A stretch of DNA of 64,000 bases. It comes from Eretmocerus hayati. Taxonomy: Eukaryota > Arthropoda > Insecta > Hymenoptera > Aphelinidae. Under the pieces are notes generated by a model, which was not told the origin of the DNA, ran no database searches, and saw nothing but the letters and a program-made list of their open reading frames with translations. The stretch is taken from contig CM056744.1 of NCBI GenBank assembly GCA_029851415.1, positions 88,399,907 through 88,463,906 on the forward strand, in the 5' to 3' direction. The position numbers were made by a program, and so were the translations under genes. Below are positions 23,092-47,814 of this stretch, one piece after another; within the stretch, counting starts at the first letter, position 1, and the number at the start of each line of letters is the position of its first letter.

Positions 23092-23351
23092 GAGGACTTC
23101 TTTTCTCCAAAAAAACGCGAACTCACGAACCGTACGAAATAATCAGATTGAGCAAGACGCCTCGATGATTTTCAACTTTACCGTCTTTCACCTCACGTTC
23201 AATCTATAGAATAAAGGAAAAGTCATACAACTGCCTCAATATTTATTCATTAAATTTCACTTGTTGTCTTATATTCAATGTGGTCGTCTGAATGAGCAAT
23301 TCTTACAGTGCGAATTCAGAATCACTTACCATTCCAATGATGACTCGAAGC

Positions 23352-36274
<12,923 letters not shown>

Positions 36275-36379
36275 GTTTACGCGTGAGTTGAACTCAACGT
36301 TCACAAGTGTCAGCCAAGACTGTGTTCGATAAGACTTCCCATCTTGTTCAGCAAACACAAATAGGGTCATCAATTATTC

Positions 36380-37990
36380 GAAGGGTAGTTGTGATAACGA
36401 CAATCTATAAATTGTGCATCACTTTTCCATTAGTGAATAATTGAAATCCTCCGAAGTTTGCAATGACGATTATGACACACTTGAACTTTTCACAAATTAA
36501 TAAATTCAAAGAAAAAGTTTTGAACTTCTAATTCTTCGAAGAGTAATGCGTGAATAAGTCAGTCAAATCATTCACTTATCTTGAATTTCAATTTGACCTC
36601 CTTGGATAACTAACAGCTAGCTGAGGCTGGTTCATAAAAATCATTATATCAGATATATGAATTCGGTTTCCATATGATGTCCACGAAATCTGAAATAATA
36701 CACACAACGAGCTCGGCATATGTTTGATTCTGTCGTATCTGTTAATGAACACATCAGCTATTGAGATATAATTCCCCTTACAATGAGGTCTTTCACTTCA
36801 GATAATAATTTACATGATGCGTATTCGCCTAAAACTCTCTTACCTTCCACAAGAAATTGGCAACATTCATTAAGTCATTCATGCTCCACGTCATAATGGT
36901 GGTAACACTTTGAAAGTCTAAACAGTAATTTTCGTGAAATACCAGTAGTGAAATCGATTAATATACTGAGAAATGAACACAGTGCGATCGAAGTGAGAAA
37001 TCGGGAAGAAAGGAGAAGTTGTCTGGGAAATTGGCTTTAAACAAGCGTGGAGTTCGGAGCACTTGGTTGATCGAATTTTTTGCGTCGGGAAGATCCACAA
37101 AATTGGTGACAGGTTTAGAACTTGCGGATGTCTACGAGGATGTCTAGCAGGCCACCGAACTTTTAGCATTGTATTAGGATCCGAATTAACCGATATGCCG
37201 CTGCGGCTTTTTACCAACTCGCCTCTTCTCCTCGTTTGATTCTTTCGATTCTCAATAAAATTCTGCTCTCCCTTTCTTCGCATTTTCTGTCTAGGATTTA
37301 CTCCTTTGGCAGCTACCGCGAAACAAGGTATCGAGATTCTTTCTTTGAACGCGTTTGTAGCTCAAAATTGAATTTGAAGTTCAAATAGAACTTGCGGACT
37401 CGTTAACGCATCGCAAGTTGATATTTTGATTCAACCTAAGGCAGTTTCTCTGTGAACTTGAATAATCGCAGAATGCATTGTAACTCTGGTGGGAGATTAA
37501 TTGAAATTTTAATGAATATTTGGGCAGAATCTCACGATGATTCGCCGTTTCGTTTTAGAGCCATAGCCAAGAAAATCGGGCGTTTTGGTCGTTTGTAAGA
37601 TCTCGCTTATGGAAAGACCGACAAAGAACAGCAATCTTTTGAGTCCCAATACTGATCCATATCACAAAAAGAGGTGAAATTGCGGGGAGAAGAAATTGAT
37701 GCAATGGCAATCTCCTGTCTAGTTAGTATTCCCCTGGCACTTATCGGAAGTTGAAACTCCTCCACTCAAGTTTGGTTTATAAACAAATCGGCGTCGGGTT
37801 TGAAAGGGTTTTGATCACAGAAGTATGTAGGCCCTCTTTAGCTTGCTTTTCGATGTGCAGAAGAGGCTCGTACGCCCAAATTATAAAGTTTTGCTTCAAT
37901 CGGTGTTAGCAAAAAAGTAAGGTTAGGTAGCCACTGACTCACGTACTAGGAAGACAACTACCATTCCGTACATCTCTTGTCAATCTTCCT
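36380..37990. other. upstream region of the receptor gene, no further gene recognised
   Basis: 36380-36640 resembles 6200-6540 and 17210-17560, so the duplications include the upstream flank. From 36.65 to 37.99 kb I see only short open frames and no splice-consistent exon. A promoter must lie here, but no TATA or initiator stands out. Confidence 0.4.
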
Positions 37991-38004
37991 CGAGGGATGT
38001 TTAA

Positions 38005-38399
38005 GGTGATGCGGTCACAATGCAAGCTGAAAGTCATTCCCATTTTCCTTCGATCCTCTTGCGATTTGGGCTAAACGACGAGTGCACGAATATTTGCTAT
38101 CATCTAACTTAGATTGGTCTGCTCTTCGTTAAGCTCAAATTGCAATAGAATCGGAGAAAGTTGGGAATGAAAATGTGCGTACATTATAGGTTAGGAGGTT
38201 CCCCGCGCGGTCAAGTTATTCACATTTTTATCCCGTTCTCTTGCGATTTGGCTTGAACGACGGGTTGTCGAATACAAACTAGACCATAACAATGACTCGA
38301 CAACCCTTTTCAAACTTTGGATCATCAAAATTTTCATGTGCCATGTGTTTTCAAGCTCCTTGGTCGCGGGTGGTCGTGGTGCACGGTGACCGCACTGCC
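38005..38399 (-). mobile_element. 395-bp MITE with TTAA duplication (copy B)
   Basis: Inverted relative to the copy at 394-775 and clearly the same family: ends GGTGATGCGGTCAC and GTGACCGCACTGCC, flanked by TTAA at 38001-38004 and 38400-38403. Several small differences show the two insertions are not recent twins. Confidence 0.8.
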
Positions 38400-38543
38400 T
38401 TAAGGGATTCAGTGTCCAGCATGATTTCTCTACCATTATTTTCGATTAATGAGATACCCATATCGGCTTTATAGCTTTGGAATTTATAAATAAATTGGAT
38501 TCTCGTCCCGTCTCAGTGTGCAGATCGCGAATGCAAATGTATA

Positions 38544-39479
38544 TGAGCAGTTCTGCGTAAACTTGCTCCCAATGTGTCTCGGCTTATTGCGGCGTCTACG
38601 CGTTCTCAATCGATTGTGTAAAACACGTTTCTTGTGTATTTTTTTGTCCTCTTCCTTAGCAAAAAGTCTTATTAGACCTGTCTTGAGGTTTAAGAGTCGA
38701 AAATTGTGAATAAGGGGTCAAAATGTCATTTCCGTACCATGTCCGCACCCCAAAATTCGTCGTCGAGGTCGTTCAAGGGCACGGTATGAAGATTTACGAC
38801 TCCTAAGCGAACCCTCCACAAGAAGACATCAAATTTGGGTATATTTTGAACATGTTTTCATAGTTTAGAAGTCGAGACTAGGTCGTTTACCCGCTCAACG
38901 CTGTGTGTACATTATGTCTCCGAATTCGCGCCAAAATTACTTTTTTGACAATATGTGGTGCGTGAGAGCGTCTATCAACTTGTAAGCGTTCGCTCATGGG
39001 CACATTTTGAGCCTCTCGCTTCAAACTATCAAACAGCTGCGGTATAAACATCCATTGCTTCATTTCCGAGAAGTGGTGCTCTTCTTCGAAAAAATGCCGC
39101 GGTAAATAAGAGTGTCATTTCCGTACGCATCTCGCAACAAGGTTAAAATATCGATAATCTAATTACTCGTCCGACTTTCTCCAAGTATTTGGTGTGCAAA
39201 AGACCGTGCTAAGCGGAATAAGCGATTCGTTAACTCTCCGGTCCGTATTCACTGATCAAACACGAAATGTCATTTCCGTAGCGAAATAACGATATCGAAC
39301 TGAGTTCTTATGGGATTTATCACGCAAAAATTTTTTCCAACTTCCAATACTTTTTAGTTTTGATCCTCGATCTAGATGATATTAGTGATGAAAAAATCCA
39401 CCTTACGAGCCCAGAAGTTCAGTTTTGCCTTTCATCCATTTTTGAGACCGTTTAGAGCAAGTTTACGCAGAACTGCTCA
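38544..39479. mobile_element. 930-bp TIR element, copy 2
   Basis: Closely similar over its whole length to 7266-8195, with the same TIRs and orientation, flanked by TA on both sides. Small substitutions and indels separate the copies. No long ORF survives in both. Confidence 0.75.
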
Positions 39480-40135
39480 TATAGTGTTCGGGCAGTCTGT
39501 GTCATGAATTGATCGCGTTCAAGGAGCGATTTAGGTGAGGTGAGTTCATGGGTGAGCTGAATCGCACAGACCATTGAGGAAACCCTAAAAACACCAGATA
39601 GAACTCGGTAGATGAATTTGCATGACTTGCAATGACGCTTCACTCGAAATCTTCAAAGACCGGCATCGGAATCGTGGAGAGAGCATCAATAAGTCTCCTT
39701 AGCTCAATGAAGTTCTAAAGCATTTAGATGCATTTTAACCCGATCATCGAGATAATCATACGTGCTATAATTCTGCTGAGCGTTCGTACGCACATTTTGC
39801 ACAAAACCACTTTGGCTCCTAAGCAAAGCGGGGGGAATAGGCCTCCAACACTCAGAATATAGAGCATATAACATTGAAGGTTGTTTGATATCTCAGTTCG
39901 AGGAAGAAATCTGATTGTTAGCCATTTTTATAGCCTCGCGCTCGTCGTGCTGTTTTGAAGCTTGAGAAAAATTGATACTCGGACCTCAAAATAGCCAACC
40001 ACGCATCAGTGTATCACATAATTATGTCATTCCACAATTCTGATACTTTTGCTGCGATGTAATGATTCCCATTGATGGGAACCGCGGGTATTTTCATCTT
40101 TTTTTTCATCTTTACCAACTCATTGTTTGCTCGAG

Positions 40136-40415
40136 AAGTGTTCTCAATAACTATTAAAGTTGGTGTTTTGTTGATCTCGAAGGACGGTGGGGAATTGAAT
40201 CAATTCTCAAAATTATGTCTGGTCTCCAGCACAAGATCGCTCAAAAAAGGAAAGCCCTCAAGAAATACCATAAAGAATGACAAAACCTAAGCCTGATGAT
40301 GTCCACAAAACTTTGTGGACGGAACGTCGTAATAGAATTTCCACCACAAAATGTTGGAGATTGATTTAACTCCCCACCGTCCTTCAAGATCGACAAGGCT
40401 CCAACTTTAATATGT
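40136..40415. repeat. inverted repeat with similar open frames in both arms
   Basis: Left arm about 40136-40210 and right arm about 40338-40415 pair (GAAGGACGGTGGGGA with TCCCCACCGTCCTT). Reading outside-in, each arm encodes a similar peptide: IKVGVLLISKDGGELNQF on the plus strand and IKVGALSILKDGGELNQ on the minus strand. Probably a foldback remnant of a longer repeat. Confidence 0.45.
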
Positions 40416-41643
40416 ATCATCAAGGACGAAAAATCTCCCATATCTCTCATGATGTTCTCAATAACATTCTATCGAATCGGTTCACTTTATTCGGAGCATG
40501 AATAATTCCAGAAAAAATTTATTCTGATACAGTCGATGGTGTAGCAAAATACTGCAAGTCCACTTCAAAACCGAAATGAAATGACGAAAAACTAGCCCTG
40601 CATTGGACTCTTCAATCCCTCAAGTGAAAAATTCTGGATATTCAATCATTGTACATGTTATTCTGCTCCCTTAATAATACTCATAACAAGAAACTCTTGC
40701 AGATACAAGATCTACCCTAACATACCAGACACTAATGGTTACGATGAGGCCATTCATGTGCCAAATCATGATGCGACGGATACCCCAGGAAAAAAATATC
40801 TCAAGATCGAGCTCAAGAGATAGCAAGACGAATGAGACAGATAAGAGTATGAACCTCGTGAAAATTCTCAGTTTCTCAGCCTTGAATATCCGATTTTAAC
40901 CCAAACGAGGGCGTGAATCCGGGCTAAGAAGAGGTGATGTACTTCACCGTCGCAAGTTTGGCTGACTTTCGGGAATGAGTTATGCGACAGACAGAGTGAG
41001 ATGAGGGCGAGCTCCGAGCGATAAACGCGTTCCAACGAGGCCACGATAAACGCGCAAGAAACCACAAACTCTCTGATGCCTTAGCGGTCGTTGTTTAGGC
41101 TCAACTGATGCTGTTGGGAAATCTAGCCCCTTTTTCTTACTCCTCGCTATCGTCCTGATTCCCCCCGCAAACCATCAGGATTTTGTCTAAAATCTCTCTC
41201 CCTCTTTCTTTACTTGCGGCCGGAGATTATTTTTTAGAAGCACCCCGTTCCACCATTATTGCGCCAAGCTCCAGACAGTAGTCTTTGTTTCTTATTTATC
41301 GAGCTTTTTTTCTCGCTTATTTTACTCCACGGGGGCTGATTTAGTCTGCCTTGCAGATTGTGGCCAGGCGTGGAAGAAACATTCACGCAGAGATTGCTGA
41401 ACTTTTTTGCTCCGTTTGTTTGATACAACCGAGCAATCATTATCTTCATTGGCAGCGGAGATGGAAAACAATCGCGAGAAAGACTGATAGATAGTAAATG
41501 GAGACTAATTTTTCTTCGATCTCAATATTGTTATTAATAATTAAGATCATTTCATCGACAAATAGAAATCATGGAAGTGGATATAAATGTGAATATTTTT
41601 CAGATTGATTCAATTACTGCATCAATTTATGTAGATATTTATT

Positions 41644-41836
41644 TATTCTTTTTTATTCACGTATTTTCAAGCTCTTTTCGAGGTTTTTCTGCGGGACGTA
41701 CAGTTTAAGGTGGGTTCCGAACCACCGAAGCCACCGAAAAGCACTTATGAAAATTCACATTGGTGCCGGCCGAGATTCGAAACCCAGCCTTCTACGTTGA
41801 AGGCAAGGACCTTATCCACGAGGCCGCGGTGGATTC
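41644..41836 (-). mobile_element. tRNA-derived SINE, about 193 bp
   Basis: The minus strand begins with a tRNA-like head (CGGCCTCGTGGATAAGG; B box GGTTTCGAATC), then a short body ending in a T-rich stretch at 41644. It is flanked by a 12-bp duplication TAGATATTTATT (41632-41643, 41837-41848). It shares the sequence around GGTGCC with the copy near 59960. Not a functional tRNA: the acceptor stem does not close properly. Confidence 0.7.
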
Positions 41837-42105
41837 TAGATATTTATTGAACATATTATAATAATTCATGTCATTCAGTTTTTTCCAGGATGAAAGGGTT
41901 TTGGTTCTAAAAGCACAACTTAAACGCTGCAATTTTCCGAAAGAAATGATTAGTAAAAAATACCAGCAGGGTGAAAGAAAATCTGTGAAAGTATATTTGC
42001 CAAACTATTTGTGGCTTACAACTCATGGCTCACGCCCTCACCTTGACGTTCCATCACAAATATAGTCAGCATGTTATGTGAAGATGAAAACATTCTTTTC
42101 TGAAG

Positions 42106-42400
42106 CTAAGAGTTGTATGGCTTCAAGAATTCAAAGATATATATCAATGGAAATATTACCCTTATATCGCAAGAAACCATTCGGCTTCTTCCTCTGAGTG
42201 AAATGAATTGAGCATTACTCATGATGAGAGTTGGGAAAGCCAATATAAGCATCCCGAAATTATTGAAGAAAACGTGGGTCGTGAGCAATAAAATTCTCCT
42301 ACGCGAACTTTTTTCCCTTACCCGCACCCACAATTTTTCTTTCAGGGTCTCCCCATCTAAGCTATATGAAAATTCGTGATCCAGGCTATATTTTTCTCTA
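42106..42400 (-). CDS. possible membrane-segment ORF next to the 42.4-kb exon
   Basis: Open for about 98 codons from about 42400 to the stop at 42106, including SLDGETLKEKLWVR, then RRILLLTTHVFFNNFGMLIL and AFPTLIMSN, a likely membrane helix. There is an internal donor candidate after GTGCGG. It is only 20 nt from the preceding donor, too short for a normal intron, so the relation of the two frames is unclear. Confidence 0.25.
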
Positions 42401-42417
42401 CAGCATGATGTACTTAC

Positions 42418-42553
42418 CCTCGTGACTTATGTAAGACGATTCAGCAAGACCGAATTTAAGAATATCATACTCACTACTCTCACCGATTGAATTTTCATCA
42501 CCCTGGTTTTGCCTGGTTTGTAAGGAAGTATTGGGATCCACTTCTGACAACAT
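42418..42553 (-). CDS. unidentified coding exon
   Basis: The minus-strand frame from at least 42553 reads MLSEVDPNTSLQTRQNQGDE, then SSEYDILKFGLAESSYISHE, and stops at a strong donor (GAGG|GTAAGT, phase 1). The acceptor could be GGCAAGCAG directly before the ATG, or earlier since the frame is open up to about 42620. Residue use is strongly protein-like and hydrophilic, perhaps a cytoplasmic N-terminus. A frame with a hydrophobic segment follows at 42400-42106. I cannot name the gene. Confidence 0.45.
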
Positions 42554-44530
42554 CTGCTTGCCGGTTCGACAACCAAGATAATTGAGATGGAAAAGTATAT
42601 TAATACGACTTGTTAAACGCTTTCTTCAAATAACTCGAAAATATTCATTAGGTACCTAGGGTGATTGGAAAAAATTGCGGGGATGATGAAAGAATATTGA
42701 GGCTTTTTAAATTTTTACTTTATTCCAAAATTAGTGCATTTATCTCAAAGTTTGTGGATTTGAAATATCTGGAGGAATACTGATAGGTCTTGATAATGCT
42801 CATGAATTATGCTCTCTTGAGAAATCTATTTACTGCGGGGTGGCACAAAATTCTTAACTCTTTCGCTTTTTCCAATTATTGCTATGTACGAATAAATCCA
42901 ATGAATACCGCCCCCATTTTTGATCGAATGGTGTTGGTGAGCTAATTGTAATGGTCTCCTATTATCGTGCCAATTCAAGTAAAAGCTAATGAGATTTGTA
43001 GAATAATTACCTGATCAAAAACGGGATATTCACAAAAAATCTTAGTACAAATTGTCATCAACCACGACAGTTGAAAAAAATTCATGCATTATAAAATAAA
43101 ATTATTTCCAATCAATTCCTCATATCAGTGTAATGAGACTCACCGATTCTTCGATGGTACAAGAATTGTTACATGCTCTCTAATTACTCCAACGAAACAA
43201 CCATAACCATGTAATATTTTCCTCCTTAATGCCACCACCAAGGACATTATCAGGATCAGCAACTGGCTTTCGAGCATAGTTGCGTTTGAGCACAGGATAG
43301 TGAAGATTAGTGGTTAGCCATATGTTCCTGATGCAGCCTGACCAAAGACTAGCCGCGATTCGGTGCACTAATCGGATTACAGAAACGAAGGCGATTAATC
43401 TCGTTCCTAGAGGAAATCTCGACCTCGAATGCGGCCGCGACAATCACGTTCACGAATCCTCACGGGGGATTTCGTTAAAACGCGGAGCAGCTTCTACAAC
43501 TTGCCGATGGATTTCATTCATGAAAGAGAGATGATGGACTGAAGTCGGATTAGTTTCGATTAATAAGTGATGCTTGATCATACTCTATCGCCTCGAAGCG
43601 CATTTTGTAGATGACATGTCCGACCGTACGAAAAATTGCTAGAATTCTATCCTCAATTCATTAGAGTGGTAATTGGCTACGAGATTGCGCTCCTCGCGAA
43701 GATAAATTATGAATTCTGGAAACTGTACAATTTCTTGGTTCGAGAATTTTGATGAAATTCTACGAAAAATTGGTTTGCAGAAAGCCTCGAGAAAATTCGA
43801 TTCAGGTGACAAAAAAAGCACACATAAAGGGATTACGGATGGCAGTGTGGCAAGACCGAATTCAAGAAACAGAAGTACGTGGATCAGCGAGAAGGGGTCG
43901 TAATGGCTGTACGAGATACGATCTTCTTATTGCTACTCTTTACAGAAAATCCAATTTCAGAAGCTGGAAATCAAATCGAATAAAAAACAATGGAAGTCGA
44001 CATCAGAGGCAAAGAGGACCGAGAAGAGACAAAAAGCTCGCAGTATAGAGAGAAAAAGAGGGTTCTTTGGGGGGGGGGGCGCGGATGTATGTCTCCCACG
44101 TTTTCATATTGTCTTGGGCGTCATGGATCTCCACGTAACAAAAAAATACTCAGATATTGTATATCTGCTTGCGATAGATATCAGGAGACACTTCATTCTT
44201 TTATTCGCAAGTAGTGAAGTCATATTTATGATTGATATGTTTGATCGATTTCGTCCGATTCATAACAAAGAGATCATGATACAGAATGAGAGATTGTCGT
44301 TGAAAGATGCTAAAAAACGCAAGCAAGCATTATTGTGAATGTTCTGTGTTTCTATGAAGGTTTGAAAAACGCGTGTGGAATTTTGTGTGCTTTGTGTGCT
44401 AAATTTTGGACATTTTGAGTCCCGAAGTCAAAGTCAGAAGGTAACGAAATAAAAAAAAAACTCGACCATGACAAATACCTCCATTGCAGAAAGAAAACAG
44501 AAACACTCATGATTAGTTGCAGATATCTCA

Positions 44531-44860
44531 CAAGGGGAGTCCATAGTCTCCGGGTCCTGAAATCTCACGAAAATTTTTTTACAGTTTCGTATCACCTAGG
44601 ATATGAAGAACCCAAAGCAACTCTGTCAAGTGGGCCTCCTGTTCAAAGTTACAGCCCATGACATTAACATTGCCCATATAGGCCCATGTTAAAAAGTGAC
44701 ATATATAGGTATACTGGCAATGCTAACTTTTTTGCTTGTAGCTCAGAACAGAAAGCCCATTTGACAGAGTTGCTTTGGGTTCTTCATATTCTAGGTGGTA
44801 CAAAACTGTGAAAAAATTTTGGTGAGATTTCAAGACCCGGAGACTCCAGACTCCCCTTGT
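44531..44860. mobile_element. 330-bp foldback MITE
   Basis: Ends CAAGGGGAGTC and GACTCCCCTTG. The arms pair for about 130 nt through CTCCGGGTC, ATATGAAGAACCCAAAGCAA and CTCTGTCAA. The loop is near 44700. No ORF. Target duplication not clear. Confidence 0.7.
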
Positions 44861-44924
44861 CAGTTACTTTTACATTTCTATTTTTCTAGCATTGAATAGC
44901 TCCAAACTTCGTGCTTATAATGAT

Positions 44925-45640
44925 TGAACACTCAGCCAAAACTTGCCCGTTCAGGTTTTGCGGATCGTTTGGGGTAGCCGCATGGGTCATGGGAGGAAGG
45001 ATTCGTGGGTGGATGGGTGGTCTAGCTCGGTTTCAAATGGTATGGTACAATTTGGGATGTCCTGGTACTGTGTGGGATGGTCTGGGACGGTCTAAAATGG
45101 TCTGATACGATCTGGGATGGCCTAATATTGCTTGGGATCGTCTGAAACGATATGGAATGGTCTAGGACCAACTGGTACGTTCTCGAACGGTTCAGGACAG
45201 TCTTGTTAGATTTGGGACAGCTTGCCATGGCGTGAAACGCTCTAAGATCGTCCAGTATTTTTTGGGGCAGTCTGCTACGGTCTGTGACGGTTTGCTACGG
45301 TTTGAATTGGTCTGGTACATTTCGGGTCGGGTAATACAGTCAGAAATGACCTGGTACGGCCTGGCCGCTTTGGTACAGTCTGCGACGGTTTAGAGGTGTC
45401 TTCAATGGCCTGCGGCGGTCTGGTACGGTCTGGAACGGTCTGGAATGATCTGGAGTGGGCTCAGACGGTCTGGTCTAGGCTTTGCTTGGCTGCTTGCTAA
45501 GATATAACATGTGTCTGTGTGATAATTGTTGGGGATGTGGAAGATTCCGTAGGTGGGTGGTTGATGGTCGGGCAGGTGAGTAGACAAGTTGATAGGTGGG
45601 TGCGTAGATGGGATGGTGGGTGCAGGTCGTAGCGATTAGC
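44925..45640 (-). repeat. composite minisatellite: leader, GGGTGG repeats, GGTCTGGTACGG array
   Basis: A leader with CAGCCAAAACTTG and TGCGGATCGTTTGG is followed by GTGGATGGGTGG words, then about 450 nt of ten-base 'GGTCTGGTAC' units, then more GGTGGG words. The reverse order of the same blocks, with a recognisably related leader (CAGCCAAAATTTG…TTGCGTATCGGTTTGG on the minus strand), is present at 22850-20886. Confidence 0.6.
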
Positions 45641-45649
45641 GGCACCACC

Positions 45650-47250
45650 TCAACAAAATCTCATCTTCAAGAGCTCCATGAGAAAATTTGTTGAAATACC
45701 ATCAATTGATCATAGCCATCATTTTACAAATACCATTATTGAGCTACAAAATCTATTAATGAGCCTCTGGCCTATCAAAAACATTCACAAGCCGAACGAG
45801 TGGTAGCGAGAGAGGCAATGGCGCTAGTGATAATTATACACTTGTTGCTATCAATCGCAAGAGTCAATCAATATTTCTAATACAGACGGAAACAAAGCCA
45901 AAATAGATAAACTTCTATAGAGCCATCCTAATTTTCCTTCTCTCGTCTTTCATCATTCGTCAGTCCTTTGCTTCCTCTTTCCTATACATAGCTCGAGGGT
46001 GCACGTGTTCGCATCCCTTTTATTCGAGAATCGCAGAGGGCTTTCGTAACGTTCCCTTCCCTTTAAGGTCTCAATCTATGACCGATCCGAGCTTCCGAGC
46101 TAATTTGCACTCGATACTTCTGTCTCTTTCTCTCCCTCTTTATCGCGCACCCTTCTGCATTTTTTACCTCCGTCCGATCGGTGCAATTTGTATTCATCGT
46201 TTCTATTTTTCGTCGCGTATACTGAATATATCGCGTCAATTTCGCTAATTGCTCGATGCGCTAACGAGTATAATACATCAGTGTCAGTACTCATCATTCG
46301 TCCACATCAGATCAGTCGTGGATCAGTATTGTCAACTGGGGGAAAATTTTAGTGTGTTCAAAAATATTGTACTCGAAATGGAATGATTGAATTGGACAAT
46401 CAACGTGAGCATCGACCGCGCAAGTCTGAATTACGGGAAAAAAGTGACGATTTTTCCAGGATTAGAATTCCATGCTTTGCACTGTTTCTTGCAATTTCAC
46501 AAACAATAATATCATCCATCTGTCACAATAAATTATTGAATTGCTTGAGCTACAGTATCGCAACATACGTTCAACGTTTGTTTCTGTCCTTATAACATCC
46601 GTCAAATGAGCACCCCAATACATTGTCAGTAAGCTAAATCTTCATGTTTTTCCGCTTTTCCCGAATCGACAGATTCAATTCTTACGATGGATACAGACGT
46701 GCCCTCGAGCTTTTGTTTCCAGACCTAAAGCTCCAGAGACTCAGTGAGCTTCATGCCAAAACAACGCAAAATGGAATACACATCCTCGAGAAACGGGTGC
46801 TCGTTACCGCTATGTTGTATCCTCCCTCATATAGTCAGCAGCCCTCGATCTTTTCTCGGTCAGGGGTATGTTGTATTCGGTGTAGTCGAGAGACGAGCCG
46901 ATATGCCTCAGGCTATCGAGCTTCCGTGCCTGTCTATATATAATATACTCTTGTGCGTTGAGGGTACGAGTTTTGTTACTTGTCTGTCTGCTCTCGCGGT
47001 TGCCTACCGTCCTTTTCGTCCCTAGAGTGTACTGATTCGCGATTGTGACTGGGAGGATAGAGTGTTGAGATAATATAGTGTTTTTAACTCTGCGTCTTGT
47101 TAAGAAATTAACAATCCATGATTATGTTAGCACTCGAGGTTGACAAGGTAGCTACGAAAACTACCATGAGCGAAACCAACACTTGAGAAGCAGTAATGGA
47201 ACAATTTGTCAAAACGAGCCAAATTGTCTATTGATCTAGGGATGAGTATG
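45650..47250. other. no supported gene
   Basis: Pyrimidine-rich AT-balanced sequence with short ORFs on both strands and no splice-consistent or recognisable protein. The ORFs at 46644-46943 and 46744-47025 overlap in different frames, and neither looks convincing. Confidence 0.4.
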
Positions 47251-47270
47251 ATACATGCTCATTCTTCACA

Positions 47271-47505
47271 GAATGATTTCTCTTTCATCCAATACATCAA
47301 TATCTTCCTTTGGTAACCGCTGCGATTATATTCCTGCGATGCTAGAAGACATCTCTACAATTGCTCCCTCCGATGCACTCAACAAGTTCCATAATGGGTA
47401 CGGACGTCTGACGCTCACAAAAAAATCTGTATCGTCGTCGGATACGTACGGCCCAAACAGGAATCAGATATCGCTATCTCTGCAAGCACAACTGATTCCC
47501 ACGTC
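47271..47505 (+). pseudogene. possible host exon, left part, split by the gypsy element
   Basis: After an acceptor-like CATTCTTCACAG the frame reads MISLSSNTSISSFGNRCDYI and stays open up to the target duplication at 47501-47505. If the 5.2-kb element and one duplication copy are skipped, the same frame continues at 52749 for 42 codons to a stop. Protein not recognised. The shared frame may be chance. Confidence 0.35.
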
Positions 47506-47802
47506 TGTAATGTATGTAGACTTGTGAATATTTCTCTATAAGTAGTTTATTCAATATGATGTTACAAGCGGCGGCTCAGTAAGCACTAAGTTCCACCATT
47601 GGAAGCATGTCTTATATACTATCGCATATGTCCTATTTGATATGACTATGCGTAGGCACACAGAATAGAGGCGCTGACCGATGATCATCTTTTATCATTG
47701 TAAGAGGAAATGCAGTTTCCTATTCTGCAAGCTTCCATACACTTTATCATATTTCACTCAAGCATCTGTCGAGTATGCATTTTACATTTGCAATACATGA
47801 CA
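47506..47802 (-). repeat. 3' LTR of the gypsy element
   Basis: 297 nt, preceded by ACGTC (47501-47505). It differs from the other LTR at four bases, about 1.3 per cent, which suggests a fairly recent insertion. Confidence 0.95.
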
Positions 47803-47814
47803 ATTCCCCTCCTC

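Noticed and set aside
23150..23215. Alternative last receptor exon after TTCTATAG near 23215
   Set aside because: It is open in phase but gives a charged sequence unlike the family C-terminus. The exon at 23417-23352 fits much better.
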